Positions 10,161-19,870 of a stretch of DNA of 26,121 nucleotides are shown piece by piece. The stretch comes from Porogramme epimiltina. Its lineage: Eukaryota; Basidiomycota; Agaricomycetes; Polyporales; Polyporaceae. The notes beneath the pieces were generated by a model. It was not told where the DNA came from and did no database searches. It was given only the letters and a program-made list of their open reading frames with translations. The translations under genes and the position numbers were made by a program. Where the stretch lies: positions 1-26,121 of the forward strand of contig FTLJ01000043.1 of assembly GCA_900155495.1 (NCBI GenBank). Direction: 5' to 3'. Position 1 is the first letter of the stretch. Each line of letters starts with the position of its first letter.

Positions 10161-13100
10161 TTAAGGCAGGACTTCTCGATAAACAATATTGGCAGTAGTC
10201 ATGTCCTCTTTATCCTTGTCAAATAACACCTTTATCCGAGAAGGTGATGTGCACCGAGACAAAGCAACATAGAGCTGTCCATGGCTGAATACAGCTATGC
10301 GTAGGTCTAACCCAACATGGGACACTGATTGACCCTGCGACTTGTTAATCGTCATTGCAAATGCAAGTCGTATGGGGAATTGTAGGCGGCTAAGCTGTAT
10401 AGGCATCTCCCCATCCGACGGCTCAAGGTTGATACGTGGAATGAGGACTTCTTTTCCAGCATGGTCACCACCCAGGATCCGACAACACAGAACAGCTGGC
10501 CTAATCTGTATTAGAACCATCCATGTTCCATTGCAGAGACCATTTTTACGGTCAATGTTCCGCAAGAGCATGAGAGGAGACCCAGGTTTAAGAGCAAGAT
10601 GTGCCAAAGGAAGACCACCGACATTGATTGAGTTGAGAAACTCAACAGGATAGTCACCATTACCCTCTCCCACAACCTTGTCTACAGAATGTAACACTGT
10701 CTGTTCGCCAGGGAACTTTGCTAGGATTGCATGATTAAGATCATCAACAGCGTCATTCTTAGGACAAAGAATAGTGCGTTCGAGGAAATACTGGTCAGGC
10801 TTTCCTGCCTGCTCAATATCAGGGTATAACTCTTCCACCAATTTCTCAACCGTATTTGTTGCCAAAGCCATGTCATTAGGGAGGGTCACAGTGTTTTCTG
10901 GAGTAGTCATTCCGTTTCCAACCGTGAGAAGCCATTGAGCAAAGGCAACACTCTCAGGGGACTGTTCTAAACGCATGTTTTGGGTAAGGTGAAGCATAGT
11001 AACATGTCTCCAAAGGGGGGAGCGGCATAGTGAAGCACCCACAATGTGTGCCCGTGTACCATGAGGTACTACAGGCAGTGTTTGACGGAAGTCACCACCA
11101 AATAGAAATGTAATGCCACCAAATGGGAGGTCATTGCCAAGGACATCACGTAAAGTACGCTCTACAGCTTCTACTGCAAATCGGTGTTGCATCGGAACCT
11201 CATCCCATATCACAATGCCTGTCTCAGCAAGTACAGCTGTTAGATCACTGTTATTACGGATATTGCAATAGGAGTCTCCGTAAATAGGAATAGGGATACC
11301 GAATCGTGAATGAGCTGTGCGCCCACCGGTAAGCAGCAAAGAGGCAATTCCTGATGATGCAACTGTGAGTGCTACTTTACGTGTTGCCCGCACTGCTGCA
11401 GCAATAGTATTACACACAAACGTCTTGCCACATCCTCCAGCACTATGTAAGAAGAACGCTCTACCACGGTTGTTTGTAACAGAATCCATGACCTCTGTGA
11501 ATGTGTGTCGTTGTTCGGCATTGAAACTCTGAGTGTACTGATTCACTTGAGCATTCAGCTGATCGGCATCATAGTCTAGCTCCTCTGACAACATTGGATT
11601 GCCCATTACAGCTGCCCATTGAATTTGAGGAAGTGGAAGATGACAGTCACTTAAGCGCTTGGTACCTAAACCACGGAGGACCTCACCCAGAAGATATAGC
11701 CCAAAGTCATAGATCTGATCCTCCGTAGGATCCGCATATCCCTCCATTGTAGTAATTAACCTATGTCGCAGGTCATCACATAAAGAAGCCTTGAACTCAT
11801 TCCAGAGTCCTAAAGGGTCTTGGGGATTGTGGTTTTGAAGGATAATACCAAAGAGATTCCGTAACCGAGCGCCAGTGAACATTGCTGCACCCTCAGCTAA
11901 GCACTGCCTCCACTCACCATCATCTTCTAATAGGCCTCGAGCAATGCATGCTGCTTTGAAGCTACCACGATTAATGCCATCAACAACTAAGAGGTCATCA
12001 TATGATTGAGCTCCACGGACTACTGTTAATAACAGCCGTAGATAGAAACGATCCCCTGCATTGGGATGGACAAAATGCATTCGACCAATAGCAAAATCAC
12101 GTTGCCGTGGTGTCCATTTGTGTTCTTTACGGTTCCACACATAGTGCTGTGGAAATTCTTGGTAAAGATATTGGCGAGCATCATCATCATCTCTATTGGT
12201 AGTAAACCACTCTGTCAACTGGGTAAACTTCACACTATCACGTTCCAAAACCTCATCCACAGTGCTTTCCGGATCATAATACACCCTTTGTTCATTGTGC
12301 AAATGAATAGGGAGACGATATACAGTAGGTCGTTCTTCATGCATAGCCCATTCTTGAAGGTGCCACATTGCTTCTGGTGGTCCAATATAGCGTGCATCAA
12401 CATATTGCTTGATCTCATCACTATTCATCTCCACTGTAGCCCTGTCATTTCCCTTGTAAATATACTTGTGAATGTACTTTATGGCTTTCATAGAAGCGCA
12501 TATTTCCACATTGATATGACAGTTAAACAATGCAGAGAGCTGTGGATTATATGGAACAACATAACGGTTGGTATACACATGCCCTCGTGTATTTGTGTAG
12601 GTGCGACCATTGTCCGGTCGTGCATAGACAGGGTAGCCATTTTCGCTCATCGTTGTCTCACTACAGAAATCACGTGGATAACGTTTAGTGCATGTCCCGT
12701 TGTCCAAACACCGCTCCCCGCAAGGCCCATGGAGCATACAGGTAGTCACCGTTTCATACAGTAAAGGCTCAGTGATGGGATCTGGAAGTTGTGCACGCAC
12801 AATTGAATCTACAGTGGTTACATCCTTGATCTTATATGGTTCCCGTAAAAAGATCAAAATGTGCATATGTGGCAACCCACGCTTTTGAAACTCAATGGTA
12901 TACACATCAGCAGCCATGTCCCCAAAGAAACCCCCCTTGAGCATTTTGAGCAAAGCCTCCTTTTTCAGATGGAACACACGTGCAACAATGTCAGGTCTAT
13001 CAGTAGGCTTCTGCATTCTAGCGGCATCCCCTCCAGCAAGTTTCAGTAGAGCTTCAGTAACCTCAGGCCAATTAGGATTAGCTGTCATAGTAAGGAAAAT

Positions 13101-15104
13101 ATCAGGCTTACGGAAAGTACGGCAGATTGCCATAGAGTCCTGAAACAGCTGATACATATGACGCGAACTCCCTGGATGTGTAGCAGGAAGAATAACCCTT
13201 TCACCTTGCTGAGCCATATCGACAGCTTCATTCGACTGGTCAGCTCTCCGTGCAGCATCAAGCAACCCATTATAGAGGTCTGCACGGATGGTTTTTTGAT
13301 TATGACGAATCCAAAAGAGGTTACTGGCTTCTGTTGATGCCCAGCCATCAACCATATACTGCTGGAGGAGACGACCTGCACGAAACAGATAGTCAACCTC
13401 ACCATTCTCAATCAATCGAGGGTGGAGATAGTATGCATAGTAGCACCGTTGGGATACAAACTGTGAGCGAGCAGAGTCCTGTCCTACTGCAATTGGAATT
13501 TCTGGGTGCCAACCCACTTGGCCTCTAGGGAACAGAACAACATAATGGAGAGGTGCATAGAGAGGGTGAATGTTACTTATATGCCTTAAGCCGCCCTGTC
13601 TCAACCGTAACACAATTTCACGGTGAGCTGTGCTTACTTCACCTTCCCCAGAGCCAGGGATTACAGCTGCAACCTCTTCCACAGTCGGAAGGTTATACCG
13701 GCGCTGATCGGTATCCTTTTCCAATATGAACCGAACAGGAATGTTCTGATTCTCCCCCTCATTTCCCTGCTCCCTCAGAATTTCAAATGCTCGTTTGTAT
13801 AAGGGCACCAATGGGTTCTCTCGCATAAACATATCCTGTAGATCTGACATTATTGCACCATTCAGTTCATTCCCATTGTTCCGCATACGGAAGTTCACTG
13901 CCTGGGCACCATCATAGATGTATAGCTGAGCATATTGGGGGGTATTTCCATCTTCAGGAACTAAAGGGCCCATACGGTGGTAAAGTTCACCATGAATAAC
14001 AAAAGAGAATGGGCCAGGCCTTCGAACAATGTCCTGCCGTACCTGAGCAGATGTTGATGTAAAAGCAAATGCCGCATTATATCGCCGGATATTCTCTTGG
14101 AACTCCGAATAGCGTGGATCAGTGCCATTCATTAAATTCCGTAGTGGTTGTGGAGGTAACTGAGGTAGTGGTAATGATATTTGCCCCTGAAGGCAGCAAA
14201 CCCCAAACTTTGGATTTCTCCGAGAGGAATTCGATAGCTTCTCCCCTATGAAATGTAGTGCACCACAATGAGAACATACTATGTTCATTGGCCCAAGAGT
14301 GTGTCTTGTATTAGGTTCACGATAAGGTCTCCGGCCTTGTGGGATCTGAGCTAACTCTCGAGCTGCCTGTTGAGCTGCTGCCCGAGCTGCCTGACGTGCT
14401 GCCCGCTGTGCTGCCCGAGCTGCCTGGCGTTCTGCCTGCTGTGCTGCTCGCTGTGCCTGCCGCTGCACTAAACGCTGTTGCTGAATTGCATTCTGAGCTG
14501 CCAAATAGGCTTCTTGCTCTAATAAACGCTGCTGTTCAGCCGCTTCATCGGCAGCACATCGTGCTAGTAGTTCGGCAGCTCTTGCCTCAGCTTCAATGCG
14601 CTCTTGTTCTAGCTCTAAACGGTGACGCTCCTCATGACGTGCAGCCTGATTAACAGGCATATCCAATGGCTGATTAACTGGTGGCTGGTTCCCCCTATTA
14701 TTTCTTTGCCGACCTGAATTGCGCCTCTTGCTACGTTCACGGTGTCGACTTTGAAAGTTCGATAGCAGTTCTGCGTTATAGTTCCGTGATATTCCACCCA
14801 TATGTGCAGGGGCTCCATGCCCAGATGGTCCAGCCTGAGCCTGGCCATATTGATCATAGCTATCACTTTGCTGCCCAGATAAAAAGTTACTACTCCTGCC
14901 ATGTCCTGCTTGCCCACTGGTTTCCCCTTGAAAATGTCCAGCCCTCTGATCCCCCATGTGATAATTGAAAGCATTGCCCAATTGTAGTCCATAGGACTGA
15001 ATAGAAGATTGTGGTGGGGGTGCCTGAAAATCAGGCTGTGGTGGGGCATCTAAGGCCCTTTGCCGCCGCTCATTCACAGCTCGTCGCTCAGATGGTGAAG
15101 TCAT
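10161..15104 (-). CDS. Helitron Rep/PIF1-type helicase protein (1647 aa)
   Basis: This is the transposition protein of the Helitron: an HUH nickase that opens one strand at the element ends, fused to a 5'-3' SF1 helicase. The Gln/Ala/Arg-rich coiled-coil-like stretch at residues 150-255 is encoded by reiterated GCTGCC-type DNA. A Cys-rich motif, CSHCGALHF with FGVCC, lies near 277-305 and is typical of the family. The Helitron-like N domain spans roughly 550-760, with the HUH motif GLPHMHILIFL near 742. The two-tyrosine region KYIHKYIYKG is near 880. The PIF1 helicase follows, with Walker A SAGGCGKT near 1220, Walker B IVIWDE near 1299, FGGDFRQ, NMRL, and the terminal motif TINKSQGQ with YVALSRC near 1614. 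There are no introns and no stop codons, so it is potentially functional. No OTU or endonuclease extra domain was seen. The start is the first Met of the open frame; a later Met cannot be excluded. Confidence 0.96.
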   Translation of the reverse strand: MTSPSERRAVNERRQRALDAPPQPDFQAPPPQSSIQSYGLQLGNAFNYHMGDQRAGHFQGETSGQAGHGRSSNFLSGQQSDSYDQYGQAQAGPSGHGAPAHMGGISRNYNAELLSNFQSRHRERSKRRNSGRQRNNRGNQPPVNQPLDMPVNQAARHEERHRLELEQERIEAEARAAELLARCAADEAAEQQRLLEQEAYLAAQNAIQQQRLVQRQAQRAAQQAERQAARAAQRAARQAARAAAQQAARELAQIPQGRRPYREPNTRHTLGPMNIVCSHCGALHFIGEKLSNSSRRNPKFGVCCLQGQISLPLPQLPPQPLRNLMNGTDPRYSEFQENIRRYNAAFAFTSTSAQVRQDIVRRPGPFSFVIHGELYHRMGPLVPEDGNTPQYAQLYIYDGAQAVNFRMRNNGNELNGAIMSDLQDMFMRENPLVPLYKRAFEILREQGNEGENQNIPVRFILEKDTDQRRYNLPTVEEVAAVIPGSGEGEVSTAHREIVLRLRQGGLRHISNIHPLYAPLHYVVLFPRGQVGWHPEIPIAVGQDSARSQFVSQRCYYAYYLHPRLIENGEVDYLFRAGRLLQQYMVDGWASTEASNLFWIRHNQKTIRADLYNGLLDAARRADQSNEAVDMAQQGERVILPATHPGSSRHMYQLFQDSMAICRTFRKPDIFLTMTANPNWPEVTEALLKLAGGDAARMQKPTDRPDIVARVFHLKKEALLKMLKGGFFGDMAADVYTIEFQKRGLPHMHILIFLREPYKIKDVTTVDSIVRAQLPDPITEPLLYETVTTCMLHGPCGERCLDNGTCTKRYPRDFCSETTMSENGYPVYARPDNGRTYTNTRGHVYTNRYVVPYNPQLSALFNCHINVEICASMKAIKYIHKYIYKGNDRATVEMNSDEIKQYVDARYIGPPEAMWHLQEWAMHEERPTVYRLPIHLHNEQRVYYDPESTVDEVLERDSVKFTQLTEWFTTNRDDDDARQYLYQEFPQHYVWNRKEHKWTPRQRDFAIGRMHFVHPNAGDRFYLRLLLTVVRGAQSYDDLLVVDGINRGSFKAACIARGLLEDDGEWRQCLAEGAAMFTGARLRNLFGIILQNHNPQDPLGLWNEFKASLCDDLRHRLITTMEGYADPTEDQIYDFGLYLLGEVLRGLGTKRLSDCHLPLPQIQWAAVMGNPMLSEELDYDADQLNAQVNQYTQSFNAEQRHTFTEVMDSVTNNRGRAFFLHSAGGCGKTFVCNTIAAAVRATRKVALTVASSGIASLLLTGGRTAHSRFGIPIPIYGDSYCNIRNNSDLTAVLAETGIVIWDEVPMQHRFAVEAVERTLRDVLGNDLPFGGITFLFGGDFRQTLPVVPHGTRAHIVGASLCRSPLWRHVTMLHLTQNMRLEQSPESVAFAQWLLTVGNGMTTPENTVTLPNDMALATNTVEKLVEELYPDIEQAGKPDQYFLERTILCPKNDAVDDLNHAILAKFPGEQTVLHSVDKVVGEGNGDYPVEFLNSINVGGLPLAHLALKPGSPLMLLRNIDRKNGLCNGTWMVLIQIRPAVLCCRILGGDHAGKEVLIPRINLEPSDGEMPIQLSRLQFPIRLAFAMTINKSQGQSVSHVGLDLRIAVFSHGQLYVALSRCTSPSRIKVLFDKDKEDMTTANIVYREVLP

Positions 15105-15391
15105 CTGTAAGCGATTGATTCTATCCTGCTCCCTTTGACTCTCCCTCTCCCTCTCCGGTGTAACCCTTATGTTAATGTTGTTAGACAGATCTATAGTGCA
15201 CTTGGTTTAATACATACTGAGTGTTTTGTTGAGTGTTGCCTTGAGGATTCATTTTGAGTGGTGTTGAGAATGCTAAAGAGATTGTATATAAGTATAAGTA
15301 ATATTGTTAATACAAATAGTTTGTTGATACATACTGTGAGGGGTTGTGTGATTGCTGCAGTTGTGTTGATGGCAGTAATGTGGTGAGGGTA

Positions 15392-16066
15392 GTATGTGCT
15401 TGAACAGGCAGGTTATTGAGGCTTCAAATTTGTGAATAAGCGGTCAAGAACACACTTGAAACACTTTGAACACTCACTTTGATGGGGCCTGTAAGTGTTT
15501 GTAGTGTGGCTGTGCTAATGAAGCCAAAAAAGCGCCCAAGAGCGGTGAAGGCAGGGGATAGTGTGTGCTTGAACAGGCAAAGCAAGTGTGGCTTCAGAAT
15601 GCATTATAAGTGGTCAAGAACACACTTGAAACAATTTGAACACTCACTCTGATGGGGCCTGTAAGTGTCTGTAGTGTGGCTGTGCTATTGAGGCCAAAAA
15701 AGCGCCCAAGAGCGGTGAAGGCAGCAGATAGTGTGTGCTTGAACAGGCAGAGCAAGAGCTGCTTCAAAAAGCGTTATAAGCAGCCATAAAACACTTGAAA
15801 CAATTTGAACACTCACTTTGTGTGAGGCTGTAGGCTTTTTGTAGTGTGGCTGTGCTAATGAGGCCCAAAAAGCGCCCAAGAGCGGTGAAGGCAGCAGATA
15901 GTGTGTGCTTGAACAGGCAGAGCAAGTGTGGCTTCAAAAAGCGTTATAAGCGGCCATAACACACTTGAAACACTTTGAACACTCACTTTGTGTGAGCCTG
16001 TAAGCGTTTTATAGTGTGGCTGTGCTATTGATCTCGAAAAAGCGCCAAATAGAGGCTGAAGAGCCC
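15392..16066. repeat. Four tandem ~170-bp direct repeats upstream of the Helitron ORF
   Basis: The landmark GTGTGTGCTTGAACAGGC (GTATGTGCTT in the first copy) starts at 15392, 15561, 15731 and 15901, giving periods of 169, 170 and 170 bp. Each unit also contains CACTTGAAACA-x-TTTGAACACTCACT, TAGTGTGGCTGTGCTA and, except the last, AAAGCGCCCAAGAGCGGTGAAGGCAG. The fourth copy diverges at its right end. They sit 290-960 bp upstream of the Rep/helicase start codon (minus strand), so they may hold its promoter or 5'-subterminal sequence. The ORF at 15685-15879 only restates the repeat. Confidence 0.93.
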
Positions 16067-16430
16067 ATTAGAACAGTGCTGAAGGGGAATAGAAGTGATT
16101 AGAACTCACTTCTGATTGATCTTTCCCCTCCATGGTAGGCAAGATGATCTGTTTGTACATGTTGTGACACGCCGCGCATGAGGCGTGAAAAGTAGTGTCC
16201 ACAATATCGCGTTTTGGCAGGGGCTTCCCTTGCGCGATTTTTCGCGCCTGCGCACATTTTGGCCCATTTGTGCACTTTGAAGGTATGGCTGTCTAATTAT
16301 TTAATTTAACTACATAGGTTGGTATATTGTATTTACTATATGCCCCCTGCCAACTCCAAACATGGTTGCATGTCCTATTCCCCCTCCGAGGCGTGCAAGA
16401 ATGCGCGCACAAAACACTTAGTGCGTGCGC
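16067..16430. other. No gene seen; probable 5' side of Helitron and junction
   Basis: No protein-coding gene was found. A perfect hairpin, GCGCGA-TTTT-TCGCGC, lies at 16232-16247. A shorter pair, ACGCC...GGCGT, lies near 16170-16187. AT-rich sequence follows at 16285-16340. The Helitron's 5' end should lie in or near this stretch but has no clear TC terminus. Confidence 0.4.
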
Positions 16431-16477
16431 GAGAATGGGCGCTTGCCTCGCGCGCGCGCGGGGGCGTGGGAGGGCGC

Positions 16478-16601
16478 GGGCGGCAGGCGTGGGATGGGCG
16501 CCTGCCGCCGGGCTGTCGCTTCGCGAAAAAAGGACCGGACCCGGGGAGCGCCCTCGTTCCTCGGGCGCTCTTTTGGGGGCCCTCGTTCCTCGGGCCAGGC
16601 A
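16478..16601. repeat. Cluster of strong GC-rich hairpins
   Basis: GGCGGCAGGCG (16479-16489) and CGCCTGCCGCC (16499-16509) form a perfect 11-bp stem with a 9-nt loop. A second hairpin, GAGCGCCC-TCGTTCCTC-GGGCGCTC (16546-16570), is followed by TTTT. A third, GGCCC-TCGTTCCTC-GGGCC (16578-16596), carries the identical 9-nt loop. The overlapping long ORFs (for example 16293-16841 minus) are Arg/Pro/Ala/Gly-rich in every frame, as expected of such GC-rich DNA, and are not called. Confidence 0.75.
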
Positions 16602-16929
16602 GGCCACGTGGTTTGGCCACATGGCAGCCATGTTTTTTCGCTTACGTCGCTTACCACTACCCCTTAGACGCCCCGTCCTCCCGTTATTCTTAGATCTTGT
16701 GCTGTCCTTCCCATCTCTGCGTTTGGTTCGCATCCTGTAATATATGTTATAATATACATAGGAATTCAAGGCAGGTGTAGGGCGAAAGCCTAGTGCCTCC
16801 GTAGAACCGGCTGAGAGACCACACGCGACTAACATGTACAATTAAATAACTGCATACACACGCTCTTTAACGAAAGAGGCTACCATACAATCCCATCAGG
16901 ACCCTCGTGCGGACAGTACTCTCCGCTTG

Positions 16930-17043
16930 TCCGTGCGCCACCGTGCGCCACCGTGCGCAGCCGTGCGCAACTGTGCGCAACTGTGCGCAACTGTGCGCAG
17001 CCGTGCGCCATTTGCGCACGGTTGCGCACGGTTGCGCAAAATT
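16930..17043. repeat. Decamer array 3, inverted at its right end
   Basis: From 16939 to 17010 the units read CCGTGCGCCA, CCGTGCGCAG or CTGTGCGCAA in 10-bp steps, on the plus strand. After 17010 the orientation flips to TTGCGCACGG twice. The array ends with GCGCACGGTTGCGCAAAATT (17024-17043), the exact reverse complement of 3170-3189 at the edge of array 1. Partial similarity continues outside: GGGCTGGCA before array 1 compares with CCACC-x-GGGGC, inverted, after array 3. Confidence 0.9.
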
Positions 17044-17238
17044 CTGGTGGCCCCACTTTGAGAGTACGCTCAGCCTGTTCAGTGTACTGTGTTATCTGAC
17101 CATCATGGTAGCTACTAGCCGCTGGCCCCCTGAATGCTGTGATTCGGCTCTCTTACTAGTAATCCAAATATAAGTACAACGTGGAAGTATGTGTCAAAAG
17201 CCAACCTCAACGGAGATCGGAACTTCCCAATGTATGAG

Positions 17239-17262
17239 GGTTCCATGGATACGGGCGCCTGA
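17239..17262 (+). promoter_or_regulatory. Upstream block shared by the two F-box-like genes
   Basis: A 24-bp block beginning GGTTCCATGGATACG and ending GCGCCTGA lies 85 bp before the start codon. It occurs at 25146-25169, at a comparable distance before the second gene, with one mismatch. It may be a conserved promoter or 5'-leader element, or simply residual homology of the duplicated unit. Confidence 0.4.
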
Positions 17263-17346
17263 CCAGGGGCACCAGCCGCCTTCCTTTAAAAACTTCAGCA
17301 TTGTCTACCCACAACCGTCATCCCCCCGTTCGACACTTTCTCTCGC

Positions 17347-19870
17347 ATGCTTTCAAACATTCAGCTTTCCACGGAAATAGGTCTCCATGTCATCGACTGT
17401 ATCGGTGAAGACGCGTACGACCCATACCACAGAACTGCCCGGGAGGCTGAATACCTCCGAACGCTCTGCATCTGTGCTCTCATGTGCAAGGACTGGCTTC
17501 ATCGCAGTCGTGTCAATCTCTACCGGTCCATTTTTGTAGACGAACCTAACAGGTTTCACTCCCTCGAAAGGACGTTTGACACAAAGCCATCCTTTCGACA
17601 TCTTGTCCGCACTGTCCACGTCACTTTGAGCCCCGACACAAGTTATAATGAAAAACCTCGACCCCGGGTTCCATTTCATCAAGCCCTCTTATTACTCAGG
17701 AAGATGCCGTCGTGCACTAGAAGCATTTCCGTATATGGCGATATCCCTCTCGACAACATCACTCGTAGGTGCTTGTCTTTCGGCTATCCCCACATCCAAC
17801 ACCTTCACCGAGGCATTCTGAGAGGCCCTATCAATCGTGTCCATCACATCATCAATGCTTTCCCGTCTCTCCGCACTTTCTCGTACTCGGAATGGCAAAC
17901 TCAATACGGAGAAGTTACTTCGAAGTACAGTATCACTGGGAATGGTCCTGCATCTAGGCTCCCGGTGCGTAGTCATGTCGTGATGAATATTATATGGCGT
18001 TGAGACGCAATATAGAAGAAAGAGGTTCCTAAACCCGGCCCAAGACCAGGAATCCTTTTCTGCAGCGAAGAATACGGAGTTTATATTGCGCGTATGCTCC
18101 ATCGCACGCTAGAGTGCATGGAAACAACAGATAAGACGGACTGGGCTCAAGATGGTTGGTCCGAAGAAATGCCAATATTCGCCACCCTCACGACTCATAC
18201 CTCCTTCACAGATGCCGGTCTTCTTGATCGTTCAAAATTTCCCCTCCTCCACTCATTAACTCTCCAACTTTTTCGGGCGCCGAGCATACTCCGCTCTTTG
18301 CAGGACATGGTGAAATTCCTCAGATGGCACAGAGGGCTTTCCACATCTATTCATACCCTTACTCTCCTATTAGACGGTCTGTTTCATACGAGTAAGGGTT
18401 GGATTAAGTTGACGAAGATGCGAATGAACATGGCATCGGGAACAGAATGCAGTGCTCTCTACAGCGAGATAGACGAACTCTTCAGCAATATGCAACATAA
18501 TGCGGAGGATACCGTCGCCACCCTCACCTTCAAATGCTCGCAACGTCTACCCAAAAGCATCGTGAATCCTGTTACTAGTGCTCTACAAGCTGGGTTCCCC
18601 AAGCTCCATCGCCGAGGTAGTTTGAAGATTGATTTCACCATCGGAGGTATGTTAATGAGACTTGTCATCACACCACTGCGTGAATGTTTGCCATGGAGTG
18701 CTCAAACTTTTGTTCGCACCAGGACGTGAACCCACTTACTATAAGGGGGACGTCACCATATCCTCTGATGGAAAACTCGTGGCAAGAACTATGAAGAACA
18801 GGTTTGACTCGTCCGAGACTATGGTGGTCGTATTCCACTCGCAAACAGGAGCTACCTTGTGCGAAATCGAGGCAGACATGGCCCTGACATTCCTCCCGCA
18901 GCAGCATGGAGACAAGGAGGAGTACATTTTGGTAGTGAAGAAGGGATCTGCCGTCGTGTGGGACCATTTCCGTGGCGTTTGTATAGCGGAACTTGATGGC
19001 CTTTCGGACATCAACGACGATGACCTCGAGAGCTGGCGGGTGGTCCGATCGATCCATGCAAGCACGAACCTCCTCGTCTTTTGTGAAACCAACAGATCCC
19101 TCTTTGTCTGGGATGCGCATGATTTTACTCGGCTCTATCCTCCAGATATGTTCGACGAGGAAGACCCGGGGGTCAAATACGCTCACGTTAAGTCTATATG
19201 CGCATGCGTATCGGCCGATGAACGATGGCTCTTGATGAACACCTCGGCCTACGAAATCTCTGTTTGGAATACTGTAACGTGGGCCTCGCATGCAGTTTCG
19301 TCCCACCACAAGGGCCACAGAGCAAACGCCGCAGCATTTTCGGAAGACAGAGTGTCAATTGTCGTCGTTTGTCATTGCGGTGTCGTACAACGATGGGACT
19401 TTTGTAAAGGAAGGCTTCTCAGCAACACACATCTCGTCGACTCAGCTGGAAACCTCGCACATACACTCAACCGGGATATAACTCAGCTGTCTCCCAATGG
19501 CCGTCGGGTGTGCTGGGCAAAGGACGCGACCTGGGGTGGTCCGCATGGAAGCGTGAACATGTCGGACGCAGACACAGGGGCGTTACTGTGGTCGAAGAGC
19601 CCCTTCGATACCACTCTCATGTGGTATAAATGGAGCCCCAAGCGCATTTTCTTCTCTCCAGATGGTCAACACGTTGTTTTTCGCAATCATTTCTTCGAGG
19701 TTGCGTCCTGTTTATGGCGGGCGGTGGACGGAGAGTGTATTATAGGGATTGACAAATATGGGCGCGGTGACCCGTGGTGGAAATTCTCCCCGAATGGTAG
19801 AGTGTTAGTAGTGGCCCCGGATGATTGTCCTACTGAGGAGAGTGAAAATTTTTACGTTACAGAGCTGTGA
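17347..19870 (+). CDS. F-box-like protein with C-terminal WD40-like region (806 aa, three exons)
   Basis: F-box proteins usually recruit substrates to SCF ubiquitin ligases. I join exons 17347-17964, 18016-18646 and 18699-19870. The introns are 51 and 52 bp (GTGCGT...TAG and GTATGT...GAG), and the frame stays open throughout. Residues ~6-60 (LSTEIGLHVIDCIGEDA, then TLCICALMCKDWLHRSRVN, LYRSIF) have the hydrophobic pattern of a fungal F-box-like domain. Residues ~60-410 are Leu-rich and end in a helical, LRR-like region. From residue ~417 the protein has repeated WD40/quinoprotein-like strands: VTISSDGKLV, SVWNTVTW, FFSPDGQHVVF near 735 and FSPNGRVLVV near 778. Without the second splice the F-box part would stop at 18729 and the WD40-like part would need its own start at 18662. 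The in-phase GT-AG intron favours one gene. The first intron is supported by the matching splice position in the paralogue at 25262. The target is unknown. Confidence 0.72.

Larger units (their letters stand above)
9950..16260 (-). mobile_element. Autonomous Helitron (rolling-circle transposon), ends approximate
   Basis: The element is recognised from its uninterrupted Rep/helicase protein (10161-15104). It transposes by a single-strand rolling-circle mechanism and leaves no target duplication. The 3' side (low coordinates) includes the hairpin-bearing segment described separately. The 5' side (high coordinates) probably includes the 170-bp direct repeats. I could not locate a 5' TC or a 3' CTRR flanked by A and T, so both ends are estimates. 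The sequence is less GC-rich than the neighbouring gene relics. The intact long ORF suggests recent insertion. Confidence 0.6.

Noticed and set aside
12066..12764. 232-aa plus-strand ORF antisense to the Helitron gene
   Set aside because: It is fully inside and opposite to the well-supported Rep/helicase frame, with atypical composition. It is a shadow.
16293..16841. 182-aa minus-strand ORF with Arg/Pro-rich sequence
   Set aside because: It overlaps long ORFs in other frames of a GC-rich hairpin cluster and shows no domain, so it is probably chance.
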